Assembly: GCF_021166475.1 (NCBI RefSeq) | Contig: NZ_JAJOYS010000002.1 | Location: forward strand, 868,001 to 932,000 | Origin: Pelagibacterium xiamenense | GTDB lineage: Bacteria > Pseudomonadota > Alphaproteobacteria > Rhizobiales > Devosiaceae | DNA: 64,000 bases | Direction: 5' to 3' | In this document: positions 18,275-26,900 of the stretch, in pieces | How positions within the stretch are numbered: the first letter of the stretch is position 1 | How the letters are laid out: the number at the start of each line of letters is the position of its first letter | Made by a program: the position numbers and the translations under genes | Notes under the pieces: generated by a model | Told to the model about the DNA's origin: nothing | What the model saw: the letters and a program-made list of their open reading frames with translations, nothing else | Database searches by the model: none

Positions 18275-19224
18275 CTGGTGAAACAGGGCAGGAAACCCCA
18301 ATCTTGTGGTTGATCACGCGGTCGGGGGCGTCCTCTATTGGGAGCGCGCTGCAGTCATCGGATGACCGATATGGGAGCGCAAAGCGGCCGTTAACTCGAG
18401 AAAATCTGCGCTGGTTCAAGGTCGAGCATTAAGCACGACGGCTCTGCGGCACAGACCCGTTCTGGATTGGCGACGACAATTATTTTAGCTGAAATTGGTT
18501 GCGGGGCTCGCAGCCGTCATTATCAGCAGGGAAGTTTCCAGACCGTGGCACGACGAACCAGTTTGATCCACTTGGCTTTCGCCGACGCACAAATCCAATG
18601 TCGTGTTTGGGGCCGGTTGCAGACTGTCTGTTGTTGGCGAGGAAGCGGAGCAAGCCGAATTTGGGCATTCGAGCCCTGAGTGGGAGCATGAGATCCTTTA
18701 TCGATTACTGCAAAGTAAGCGAGGCCGGAAAAACGAAAACGCTCACTTCGCGAGCCATGATCGTCCTGCACTCATTTGACAAGGGCATGTTGCACCCTTC
18801 CAGGACTGGGGCTCTGTTTGTGACGCGCTCCAACGTAACGAGCTTTTGAGATATTTGTCGCAGCCACCACGCGAGTACCCAGAGTAAAGGAGGATATTAC
18901 GGACCCCTCCACCGACTCTTGCGAACCTCACCCGGATCTGAATTGCGTGGAAAAAACTGAAAATGCGCATTTGGCTCAACAAGAGCGCAAGCAAGATCGT
19001 CGCCAATGTCAGTGATAGCGGGCTGGTTATAAATCCCTGCAGCATAATTTCAGGATCCTCACGGGCGCTTCCTGTCGCCGCTGCTGCAAAGATACGGAAT
19101 TACCACGCGCGTGGATCGATCCCCACGCATTTCAGCCTTTGCGGCGCGCTCGATGTGTCTGACGTTCGCAGAATTTTCAGGGTTCTGTCTGGATTGGAGG
19201 CCGTCCATCGTTGCCATGTGATCG
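18275..19224. other. Gene-poor, probably decayed stretch; left island junction
   Basis: About 950 bp with no intact gene. It contains the left copy of a 14-bp repeat (18493-18506) matching the 3' end of tRNA-fMet. On the minus strand at about 18960-19080 a frame reads EDPEIMLQGFITSPLSLTLA followed by a hydrophobic run; this weakly resembles the C-terminus of TctA-type permeases and may be a gene remnant, but I am not sure. Otherwise nothing recognisable. Confidence 0.4.
18493..18506 (+). repeat. Putative attachment-site copy (attL), 14-bp direct repeat
   Basis: AATTGGTTGCGGGG here is identical and in the same orientation to 28965-28978, which spans the last bases and CCA end of the tRNA-fMet gene. 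Integrases of the tyrosine family often use tRNA 3' ends and leave such a repeat at the far end of the inserted element. The match is short and no integrase gene remains in between. Confidence 0.45.
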
Positions 19225-20376
19225 TTAGATTGACTTGCCGCGCGCCGAGACTGGCCAAAGCGTCTCGACGACCCCGTTGCGGACGCAGACATACCAATCG
19301 TGCAAATTGCAGGTCGGGTCGCAGTGGCCAGGAATGAGACGCAGACGCTGATTGCATTTCAAGGTGTTATCGGGATCTGCAATCATGAGGTGCTCGTCAT
19401 TGCAGCTGAGCACATCAAGAGTTTCCTGTCCCCAAACCTTTGGCAGGCCTGAATCGAGCGACTGGGATTTCAGTCCCGCATCACAAACGGCCCTGCCCGC
19501 CCCCACAACGCTCATGACCGAAGTCAGCACAAACAATGCATGACGAAAGTTTGTTGAGGATCGGCCATCTTCATCCTCGATAGCACCGTAGGAAGCGTCC
19601 ATGAACGCGTAAGAGCCCGCCTGCACTTCATTATAGACGCCCGTCGCCGCTTCAAATTGTGCTGTGCCGGTCCCGGCTCCTGCAATGATGTCGCATGAAA
19701 GCCCTCTCGCCTGTAGTCCCAAACATGCTGCCTTCACTGTTTCGACAGCTAGCGCAATCGCAGCGTGGCGCTCGGCGTATTTGATCAAATGTTGGGCTGG
19801 GCCATGATAGGCTTGGATACCGGCAAAGTGCAGGCCCGGCGTCGCGGCAATCGCACAGCCCAGATCGATCGCATTGCAAGATGTCTTGACCCCACATCGC
19901 CCCGTGCCCACGTCGATTTCAGCAAGAGCTTCGATGATGACATCATGGTTTTGCGCCGATCGCGACAGTGCATCGAGATTGGCAAAATCATCGACACACA
20001 CCAAAATGCGAGCGCGTCTTGCCAATTTGGCCAAGCGGTCTATGCGGGCCGGATCGGTGACCTCGTTGGAGATCATGACATCGGTGAACCCAGCGCGCAC
20101 AAACACTTCCGCTTCGCTGACTTTCTGACAACAAATCCCTACTGCGTTGCCTTTTTCGATCTGGTATTTGGCCACATCGACGGACCTATGCATTTTGGCG
20201 TGGGCACGATGACGGACAGAATGTGACGCACAAAGTGAGCGCATGCGTTCCACATTGTCCTCGAAAGCATCAAGATCAATGATCAAAGCTGGAGTGAGGA
20301 TGTCGCTCTCAGCCATCCCCGGGAACGCGGGGACATCAAAGCCCAGCTCAAGCGTGGTAAGATCGGGAGCGATCAT
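19225..20376 (-). CDS. D-threonine aldolase-like PLP enzyme (alanine racemase fold, DSD1/D-TA family)
   Basis: A 383-residue fold-type III PLP enzyme. RAHAKMHRS holds the PLP lysine (Lys61) in the position of the RPHAKTH motif of D-threonine and 3-hydroxy-D-aspartate aldolases. The C-terminal GHCDPTCNLHDW supplies the His-x-x-x-x-Cys type divalent metal site of the family. Phrases such as EIDVGTGRCGV and VQAGSYAFMD are also typical. It would cleave or dehydrate a beta-hydroxy D-amino acid. ATG 20376 has a GGGGG-type ribosome site; a start at 20427 is possible. It lies downstream of the SIS gene on the same strand, with a gap of 168 bp, so co-transcription is plausible but not certain. Exact substrate unknown. 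Confidence 0.85.
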   Translation of the reverse strand: MIAPDLTTLELGFDVPAFPGMAESDILTPALIIDLDAFEDNVERMRSLCASHSVRHRAHAKMHRSVDVAKYQIEKGNAVGICCQKVSEAEVFVRAGFTDVMISNEVTDPARIDRLAKLARRARILVCVDDFANLDALSRSAQNHDVIIEALAEIDVGTGRCGVKTSCNAIDLGCAIAATPGLHFAGIQAYHGPAQHLIKYAERHAAIALAVETVKAACLGLQARGLSCDIIAGAGTGTAQFEAATGVYNEVQAGSYAFMDASYGAIEDEDGRSSTNFRHALFVLTSVMSVVGAGRAVCDAGLKSQSLDSGLPKVWGQETLDVLSCNDEHLMIADPDNTLKCNQRLRLIPGHCDPTCNLHDWYVCVRNGVVETLWPVSARGKSI

Positions 20377-20544
20377 GGCCTGGGTACCCCCTTGATAGAG
20401 CGATGGACATGGCATACTTGGCGCCATGTCGCGTTACGTGTGCGCTACCGACACGTCTGGCGGCGTTGGCCCTGCCAACCTTGTACTGGCAGTTGAAACT
20501 GCTACCTTTGAAATTGCGCTCAATCTCAGCGACGCAGCGATCCG

Positions 20545-21540
20545 TCAGGCCGCTGCGGGCACTTTGGTGTCGCTCATGCGATAGCGAAACTTTACATCGG
20601 TCAAGCCAAGATCATCGGACAATTGAGCAGCAAAGAGTTGCGGGGCCAAGATGTCGATGATGCCCTGGGCCAATCTGTTGTCCCAGTTGGGCACCTTGAT
20701 GACCGTCAGATTCTGGCCATCAGCAATACCATCGGACGTCGTGATCAAAAGACAGGGGCAACCAATCTTGTCGACCTGTTGGGCGAGTTGGATCTCGCGG
20801 CCATTGCCCACAATCAAAACGCCTGTTGTTTCGTCCATAGCTTCAAGCGGACCGTGCAGATAGTGGCGTGTGTCATAGGCAGAAGCTGGGATACGCGCGG
20901 CTTCGCGAATGAGGAGCGAAGCACCATCAGCTGTGCCGAGCGCGGACCCTGCACCGACACAATCAATGGCCCGACGGCCCTTAAACAGTTTGCCCAACCG
21001 TTCCATCTTGGCCGCTGCGGTCGCAAGGACATCGCCAACCGAGGTGGCAAGCTGCGCCCAATCGGTGTTCTCACCCGTGAGCTTGTCCAACACCATGCCT
21101 GTTGCCAAGAGTGTCGCGCTATAGCCGGTGCTTGATGGCGTTGCGTCACTGCCATTGTTGAGGCGAAGATGAAGGTTTGCCGCCTTGGCAAGCGGGCTTT
21201 CAGAATCGCTTGTTATCGCCAGGCGCGAGGCCGATGGCAGGCGCTCGAAGGCCTCTACGGTTTCAACGCTGCGCCCTCGATGCGACAGCCCAATCAGGGC
21301 ATCGGCAAGATCATGGCCCGCGCTCATATCGCAAGACCGGATTGCAAAGGCTCGACGACCACGATCCTGGAGCTGGCCGGCTGCCACGACCGCGGCAGCA
21401 TAGCTCGCTCCGATCCCAGTGATGCCGATGAGAGGTTGGTCGAGGCTGGAGACATCGAGCCCTTCGAGTTCCTCGCTTGCTGCGGCGTGGGTGTCTGTAA
21501 GAGCTTGGGGTTGGCGTGCTATTGTTGAACGATAACTCAC
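20545..21540 (-). CDS. SIS-domain sugar isomerase/deaminase (NagB-II/GlmS-isomerase-like)
   Basis: A 331-residue protein with two SIS half-domains, like the isomerase part of glucosamine-6-phosphate synthase and SIS-type glucosamine-6-phosphate deaminases or fructosamine deglycases. The first sugar-phosphate loop is GIGASYAA; a second region reads AIDCVGAGSALGTADGASLLIREAARIPASAYDTRHYLHGPLE in pieces typical of AgaS/FrlB relatives. GTG 21540 is the start, with AAGGAA 7 bp before it. It follows the sugar kinase gene by 27 bp. Predicted to deaminate or isomerise the phosphosugar made by that kinase. Which sugar is not clear. Confidence 0.85.
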   Translation of the reverse strand: MSYRSTIARQPQALTDTHAAASEELEGLDVSSLDQPLIGITGIGASYAAAVVAAGQLQDRGRRAFAIRSCDMSAGHDLADALIGLSHRGRSVETVEAFERLPSASRLAITSDSESPLAKAANLHLRLNNGSDATPSSTGYSATLLATGMVLDKLTGENTDWAQLATSVGDVLATAAAKMERLGKLFKGRRAIDCVGAGSALGTADGASLLIREAARIPASAYDTRHYLHGPLEAMDETTGVLIVGNGREIQLAQQVDKIGCPCLLITTSDGIADGQNLTVIKVPNWDNRLAQGIIDILAPQLFAAQLSDDLGLTDVKFRYRMSDTKVPAAA

Positions 21541-21567
21541 AGGCGTCTTCCTTTTTGGGTCAGTTTT

Positions 21568-22518
21568 TTAATTGGTCTGAACACGTGCGGCGGTCGCAGT
21601 CGGCTCTTCGATGAGAAACTGCGCCAATACGCATGCACCCTCGACGGGCTTTCCTTTGAACAGGTGTGGAGTGAGCGCAGGGCCGGCCAGATTTTGCGTG
21701 GCCTTTTCAAACGCGGTCCAAAGAAGTGGTTGAGAGGCAATCACGCTTCCTCCGGCAACCACGTGCCTTCCAACAGCGCCGCGTGCGACCAGCCTTTGGA
21801 CCAGATCCGCCAGCGCCATACCGCCTTCCTTGATCACTTGCTGGGCAAGCTCGGATCCAGCTTGGGCAGCGTCGAAAACCGTGCGGGCATGACTGCCAAT
21901 TGCAGCGGCTGTTCCCAAATTGGTAAGCGTGCTGCCAATGCGCGGCACCCCAGGGATGTCCATGGCCTTAAACAGGCCCTGGCACAGAGGCTCGTCCATG
22001 CTGCCACCAAGATCGAGATGGAGGGCGATCGCCTTGGCTGCCTCCCTCACCAGTCCCGCAGCGCTGCCTTCATCGCCAATGGCCCAGCCCCAGCCGCCCG
22101 CAACGAGCATTTCACCTGAGGCTTCCCGGCATACGGCGATTGAACCGGTCCCGGCGACAACGCCGATCTGGTTTTTAAATCCCAAGGCAAGTGGCATCAG
22201 TTCGGCGTCATTGACCACTTCAACGGGGGTTTTCGTTCGGGCCGAAAGTTCTTGCTGAAACGCCAAACATTCCAAAGCATCGTCGCATCCGTGAGCGCCA
22301 ATTCCGATGGCATCGACCACGGAACCCTCAGCCAATTGGTCGACCATTTTCAAAAGGGATTCAGCGTCTTCTGAGATATGGCGTTTGCGCCAGGACGGGG
22401 ATGAATAGATCTCTTCCCGTGCATGTTCGCCCTGTGTGATTTTAAGGTGAGTCTTGGTGCCGCCGATATCGATGCCAACGATCAACGGCGTTCTGTCAGG
22501 TCTGGAGGTGCTCGTCAT
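21568..22518 (-). CDS. BadF/BadG/BcrA/BcrD-type sugar kinase (N-acetylglucosamine kinase-like)
   Basis: A 316-residue ASKHA-fold kinase. The N-terminal phosphate loop VGIDIGGTKTHLK, the central IGIGAHGCDD, GVVAGTGSIAV and the GWGWAIGDEGSAAGLVREA segment are those of GlcNAc/glucosamine kinases of the BadF group. The start codon overlaps the stop of the ATPase gene (ATGA, 22515-22518). It should phosphorylate the sugar brought in by the adjacent ABC transporter in the cytoplasm. An amino sugar is the most likely substrate given the family and the SIS gene downstream. No deacetylase (nagA) is in the cluster, which argues for a non-acetylated sugar or an enzyme elsewhere. Confidence 0.88.
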   Translation of the reverse strand: MTSTSRPDRTPLIVGIDIGGTKTHLKITQGEHAREEIYSSPSWRKRHISEDAESLLKMVDQLAEGSVVDAIGIGAHGCDDALECLAFQQELSARTKTPVEVVNDAELMPLALGFKNQIGVVAGTGSIAVCREASGEMLVAGGWGWAIGDEGSAAGLVREAAKAIALHLDLGGSMDEPLCQGLFKAMDIPGVPRIGSTLTNLGTAAAIGSHARTVFDAAQAGSELAQQVIKEGGMALADLVQRLVARGAVGRHVVAGGSVIASQPLLWTAFEKATQNLAGPALTPHLFKGKPVEGACVLAQFLIEEPTATAARVQTN

Positions 22519-23633
22519 TGTGTCGGCAGGCTCCGGCTTCGAAGGCGGGCCCCGTCCGGTCCAAACAGCATGGCGTAAGACAAGTCGGCAGCCGCCCGGA
22601 TTCGGCTTTGTCCCGAGTAGGTCTTGCGGTCAGCCCGAACGATAATGCGCGAGGTTTCCGACACGTCGACATGAACATAGGTCACATCGCCTAGTTGCTC
22701 GACAAAGACCACATCGCCTTCCAAGAGCAGCTCTTGTTCCAAGGCTTGCTCGTCGTCCTTGAGAATGCGTAGGTGCTGGGGACGAAGGCCCAGTTCCATC
22801 TCATCGCTGTCGGTATCGAGGCCATCAAAAGCCAGTTTGGTTAGCCGGTCGCTGCCCTCAAGGGAGAGCCCAATGGTATCGCCCCCAACGGCTTTGACCG
22901 AGACCGGCAGGAAGTTGATGCGCGGCGAGCCCACAAATCCGGCGACAAAGCGGTTGTCGGGATCATCGTAAAGCGTAAGCGGATGACCGGCTTGCTGAAT
23001 ATGGCCACCATTCATCACCACCATCTTGTCGGCCAGGGTCATCGCCTCGACCTGGTCGTGGGTGACGTAGATCATCGTGGTCTTCAGCCGCTTGTGAAGA
23101 TCGATCAACTCTGTGCGCATCTGAACGCGCAGTTCGGCGTCAAGATTGGAAAGCGGTTCGTCAAAGAGAAAAACCTTGGGCTCGCGCACAATCGCACGAC
23201 CGATGGCGACACGCTGCTTTTGGCCGCCCGAGAGCTGCCCAGGTTTGCGCTCCATCAGGCTTTCAAGGCGCAGGATGGAGGCGGCGCTTTCGACGCGCTG
23301 GCGAATAAACGCCTTGGCGCGGTGCGCCATGCGCAAGCCAAATGAAATGTTGCCGAAAACGCTCATATGAGGATAGAGCGCGTAGGACTGGAACACCATT
23401 GCCGTGCCCCGATCGGCAGGTTCAACCTCGTTCATCACCTCGCCGTCGATCTTGATTTCACCCGAAGTCGGTGTCTCAAGTCCGGTGATCATGCGCAAAA
23501 GGGTTGATTTACCGCATCCTGAGGGTCCCACGAACACGACGAACTCGCCCTCTTTGATGGACAGATTGACGTCTTTGAGGACATTGACCGGACCAAACGA
23601 TTTGGAAATCGAAGCAATTTCAAGAAATGTCAT
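22515..23633 (-). CDS. Sugar ABC transporter ATP-binding protein, UgpC/MalK/MsmK family
   Basis: A 372-residue ATPase with Walker A GPSGCGKST, Q-loop FQSYALYPHMSV, signature LSGGQKQRVAIGRA and Walker B VFLFDEPLSNLD. The C-terminal OB-type regulatory domain (about 240-370) includes MELGLRPQHL and VHVDVSE, as in MalK-type proteins. It energises the two permeases encoded upstream (next start 12 bp away) and overlaps the kinase gene downstream by 4 bp. Family is certain. Confidence 0.94.
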   Translation of the reverse strand: MTFLEIASISKSFGPVNVLKDVNLSIKEGEFVVFVGPSGCGKSTLLRMITGLETPTSGEIKIDGEVMNEVEPADRGTAMVFQSYALYPHMSVFGNISFGLRMAHRAKAFIRQRVESAASILRLESLMERKPGQLSGGQKQRVAIGRAIVREPKVFLFDEPLSNLDAELRVQMRTELIDLHKRLKTTMIYVTHDQVEAMTLADKMVVMNGGHIQQAGHPLTLYDDPDNRFVAGFVGSPRINFLPVSVKAVGGDTIGLSLEGSDRLTKLAFDGLDTDSDEMELGLRPQHLRILKDDEQALEQELLLEGDVVFVEQLGDVTYVHVDVSETSRIIVRADRKTYSGQSRIRAAADLSYAMLFGPDGARLRSRSLPTQ

Positions 23634-23645
23634 GGTCTCTCACTT

Positions 23646-24524
23646 TCAGCCCTTCGTTCCAGACATCGCGACGCCTTCCACGATCTTGCGCTGGAAGATC
23701 AGGAAAAATACCAAGGGCGGAATCGCGGCGAGGAGATTGGCAGTCATTACGATATCGACGGTGTGATGGGAGAGGGGTGAATTGAACAGCCCCACAACCT
23801 GGCCAACCGTGTACATCTGAGGATCAGATGAGATGATGAGGGGCCACATGTAGTTCCCCCATGTCTGGATAAAGGTCAGGATCGCCAATGTGATCAGGGC
23901 GTTCTTGGACAAGGGGATGACCACGTGCCAGTAGATCTGGAAGTGGCCAGCGCCATCAAGCCGTGCCGCCTCAATCATGTCCCTGGGGATCGAGCGCATG
24001 AATTGGACGAGCAAAAACAAACCGAACGCTGACGAAAGGCCGGGCACGACAAGGCCCTGCATCGTATTGAGCCACCCCAATTGTGCCGTGAGCAGATAGG
24101 TTGGAATGATGGTGACAGCGGTCGGCACCATCAGTGACAACATCACGATGGCAAAGAAGGTGCGTTTGCCCGGAAATTCGAACAAGGCGAACTCGAACGC
24201 CGCCATTGAGCCGAAAATCAAAACTCCGGTGATGGTCAGAAGCGCATAGAGCAGCGAGATCAGATAGGCGCGAAAATATTCGGTTTCGGTCAGCACCATG
24301 CTGATCTTTGCCCAGCCATCGCCCAATGAGGTCGGATAAAGGCGCGGATTGATCGATACCGGTTCACCGGGCACGGAAAACACCACATTGATCATCCACC
24401 AGATGGGCAGAATGGCAATCAGGGCCACCAGGAACGCCGCGATCCATTTTGCAACCAGCCAGATCGAGACGGCCCGGACTTTACGCGGTGTGGTGACGGC
24501 AGTGGCTGAAACGGAAATTTTCAT
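23646..24524 (-). CDS. Carbohydrate ABC transporter permease, MalG family
   Basis: A 292-residue inner-membrane permease with six predicted helices and the MalG-type EAA loop (DMIEAARLDGAGHFQIYWHVVIPLSK). I chose ATG 24524 because it overlaps the stop of the upstream MalF-type gene (ATGA) and gives the normal family length; the longer frame to 24722 lies wholly inside that gene and contains an unlikely His/Cys-rich leader. Forms the channel with the MalF-type partner. Confidence 0.93.
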   Translation of the reverse strand: MKISVSATAVTTPRKVRAVSIWLVAKWIAAFLVALIAILPIWWMINVVFSVPGEPVSINPRLYPTSLGDGWAKISMVLTETEYFRAYLISLLYALLTITGVLIFGSMAAFEFALFEFPGKRTFFAIVMLSLMVPTAVTIIPTYLLTAQLGWLNTMQGLVVPGLSSAFGLFLLVQFMRSIPRDMIEAARLDGAGHFQIYWHVVIPLSKNALITLAILTFIQTWGNYMWPLIISSDPQMYTVGQVVGLFNSPLSHHTVDIVMTANLLAAIPPLVFFLIFQRKIVEGVAMSGTKG

Positions 24525-25402
24525 TGGCGGCTCAACCTTGAACGGATGGCAAACATGACAAGTGTGATGAGGACAATCACGATGGTGAGCATGAACCCGT
24601 AGGCTGCAGCCTGGCCAAAGCTTACCGATCCAAAGGCGCGCCCCATCATGTCCATGACCGGAAACAACAGCGCATTGCGGCGTCCGCCATAGCTTATGAA
24701 AGACGACCCTGTGAGCAGCCATGGCGTATCGAAAACCTGCATTGCCGAGATGACGCCATAAGTGAGCACAAAAAACAGCACCGGCCCCAACATCGGGATC
24801 GTGACAAAGAGCGTTTGCTGGAGCTTGCTTGCGCCATCGAGGCGCGCAGCTTCATAGAGCTCTTTTGGAATGTTTTTCAGCCCGGCAAGTATGATCACCA
24901 TGTTGAACCCCGCCGATACCCAGATATCGACCGCGATCAGGGCATAGATCATCGTACTGGTGTCGTTGAGGAAATTGACCGACGGGATGCCAAACCACCC
25001 CAGAACCATGTTGAGCAGCCCTAGGTTCGGAGCGTAGATCCAACGCCAGATTGTTGCCGCGAGAAATGCTGGCAGGGCGACGGGCAGAAAATAGGCGCTG
25101 CGGAAGAAATTGGCCCAACGGCCCGTGAAACTGTCAACGAGCAGTGCGAGCAAAAAAGCTGTCGTTATGCCCAATGGGACGGTCAGGGAAATATAGACAA
25201 GCAGATTGCTTGCTGCACGGCCGAAGTCGCGAGAATCCCAGATTTCAAAGTAATTGGCAAAGCCAACAAAGTCCCCGAGTGAGACTGCGTTCCATTCAAA
25301 GAAGCTATAAACCAGCCCGCTGAGAATGGGATAAAGAAAGAATGCACCAAACAAGATCAAAAACGGCGCAATCATCAGATAGTGCGGCAAGTGTCGTCGC
25401 AT
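24521..25402 (-). CDS. Carbohydrate ABC transporter permease, MalF/UgpA family
   Basis: A 293-residue inner-membrane permease: first helix MIAPFLILFGAFFLYPILSG, then SFFEWNAVSLGDFVGFANYFE as in UgpA-type proteins, and the ATPase-contact loop ELYEAARLDGASKLQQTLFVTIPML. ATG 25402 is preferred to the TTG immediately before it. It follows the binding-protein gene after 70 bp that hold a strong hairpin. Confidence 0.93.
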   Translation of the reverse strand: MRRHLPHYLMIAPFLILFGAFFLYPILSGLVYSFFEWNAVSLGDFVGFANYFEIWDSRDFGRAASNLLVYISLTVPLGITTAFLLALLVDSFTGRWANFFRSAYFLPVALPAFLAATIWRWIYAPNLGLLNMVLGWFGIPSVNFLNDTSTMIYALIAVDIWVSAGFNMVIILAGLKNIPKELYEAARLDGASKLQQTLFVTIPMLGPVLFFVLTYGVISAMQVFDTPWLLTGSSFISYGGRRNALLFPVMDMMGRAFGSVSFGQAAAYGFMLTIVIVLITLVMFAIRSRLSRQ

Positions 25403-25432
25403 CAAAATATCGACCCCGAACCCAAATAAGGG

Positions 25433-25457
25433 GCGTAGCCGGAAAATCCGGCCACGC
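25433..25457 (-). other. Intercistronic hairpin after the family 1 binding-protein gene
   Basis: GCGTAGCCGGA and TCCGGCCACGC form an 11-bp stem with one mismatch and a 3-base loop, 15 bp after the binding-protein stop codon and 30 bp before the first permease gene. There is no T-run. Its place and form match the hairpins at 6031-6055 and 63824-63850. Confidence 0.55.
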
Positions 25458-25472
25458 AGTTTTGCAAGAGCG

Positions 25473-26741
25473 CTAGTCAGCCAAACAGTCGTTGAGCTCG
25501 GCGATCATCTCTTCGGCACCCTCTCGAGGAGAGAACTCGCCATCAGCTGTGGCCGCGGAATAATCGACCACGATTGCGTTGTGGCAATTGGGAACGGCCT
25601 CAACGAAATAGGGAGGCTGAACGTCCATGGCGTATTTCACCGACTCCACCGAGCGTTCGATCAGCGGCAGGGACGCGACCTCAGGATCGGCCATTGCTGC
25701 AGCGTTGGAGTTGTAGCGCGAGAGCAAGGACGCCCAGCGTGCCATTTGGTTCTCGCCGGCAACATAGGCGGCAAATTCCCAGGCGATATCTTCGTTCTCG
25801 CCCGGCGCGACACCGATGAACTCATAGTTCTGGATGCCGCCGTGCTTGCCTTCTTCAATTCCCGGCATGAGAACGAAATCGTAGTTGAGGTTCCCCGCTT
25901 CAGCGGCCTGCTCATATGTGGGATTGGCCCAAGGGCCGATCGTGTGGAAAGCAAGCTGGCCGGAGATGAACAGGTCACGGGTGGACTGGTCATTGCGGCT
26001 TGTGCCCGAGTTGATCTCGGACAGATCAACAAACATTTCGAGCACTTGGGCCATGACATCGGGATCAATTCTGGTGGTCCGCGTGTCCCAATCGATCCCC
26101 CAGGTCGAATTGTCTCCAACCATGCCGTACATTTCTGCCACGGAATTAAAGATTAGTGTCTGGTCAGGGATCGCAAAATAGCCGGCATCGCTAACCGCCT
26201 GCATCTGTTCGAGCCATTCGGCCCAAGTGGCGGGAGGGGTAGAGGTATCTACGCCGGAAGCTTCGAGCACATCGAGATTTCTAAACAGCAAAGTGCCATA
26301 GCCGGTGTATGGCAGACAATAGAGCTCGGTTTCAGAGGCCATGCACCGCTCGACAGCAGCCGGGTCGAACTGCGCTCTGTATTCCTCTGGCATGGCCATC
26401 CACTTGTCGTAAAGATTGGCCAATGCGCCAACGTCAACAAGTGTTGATCCCATCGCAAGCCCGTTCATAAAGACGTCCGGCAAAGTCCCGCTTGCTGCAC
26501 CGGCAATCTGGCCTGCCGTGAGATCATCGTCACCGCGTCCGCTCATTTGTATCGTTACATCGGGATGCTCGGAGATAAATTCTGCGATGAACTCTTCTTG
26601 CAAGGCGCCGGCTTCGCCTTGGCCAAAGTCGGAATAGACCCAATAGTCCAGCGACTGCGCGCTCGAAGGAGCGGTGAGTGCGACGACCGCAACAGCACTA
26701 ATGCCCCCCAAAATTGTTCGCCTAACCTTTGTGCTCGTCAT
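25473..26741 (-). CDS. Carbohydrate ABC transporter substrate-binding protein, family 1
   Basis: A 422-residue periplasmic sugar receptor. The signal peptide (TKVRRTILGGISAVAVVALTAPSSAQ in part) ends near residue 28. The mature protein shows typical family 1 phrases: EFIAEFISEHPDVTIQMSG, GTLPDVFMNG, LYCLPYTGYGTLLFRN and DLFISGQLAFHTIGPWA. Start ATG 26741 has a very good AAAGGAGGT site; a longer frame to 26867 runs into the promoter region. It is the first structural gene after the ROK regulator, with 159 bp between them that should hold the operon promoter. Ligand probably an amino sugar or its glycoside (inference from the kinase and SIS genes). Confidence 0.93.
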   Translation of the reverse strand: MTSTKVRRTILGGISAVAVVALTAPSSAQSLDYWVYSDFGQGEAGALQEEFIAEFISEHPDVTIQMSGRGDDDLTAGQIAGAASGTLPDVFMNGLAMGSTLVDVGALANLYDKWMAMPEEYRAQFDPAAVERCMASETELYCLPYTGYGTLLFRNLDVLEASGVDTSTPPATWAEWLEQMQAVSDAGYFAIPDQTLIFNSVAEMYGMVGDNSTWGIDWDTRTTRIDPDVMAQVLEMFVDLSEINSGTSRNDQSTRDLFISGQLAFHTIGPWANPTYEQAAEAGNLNYDFVLMPGIEEGKHGGIQNYEFIGVAPGENEDIAWEFAAYVAGENQMARWASLLSRYNSNAAAMADPEVASLPLIERSVESVKYAMDVQPPYFVEAVPNCHNAIVVDYSAATADGEFSPREGAEEMIAELNDCLAD

Positions 26742-26900
26742 ACGTACCTCCTTTGAATTGATGTTCCCATCATGTGCCGGATCAGCCGGCCCCTCATATT
26801 CGTGCCTTATGGCGCCAAACATTAGGCAACTTAACAAACAAACTATGCGTGTCAATAGGAGTGGCACGCTGGAGGCGCGAGCAGGTGCGCTGAGAAGCGT

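Noticed and set aside
20426-20584. 52-codon plus-strand frame (reads ANLVLAVETATFEIALNLSD in part)
   Set aside because: The sequence looks protein-like, but it is short, overlaps the 3' end of the SIS gene, has no ribosome site and matches no family I know. It could be a remnant, so I did not list it as a gene.
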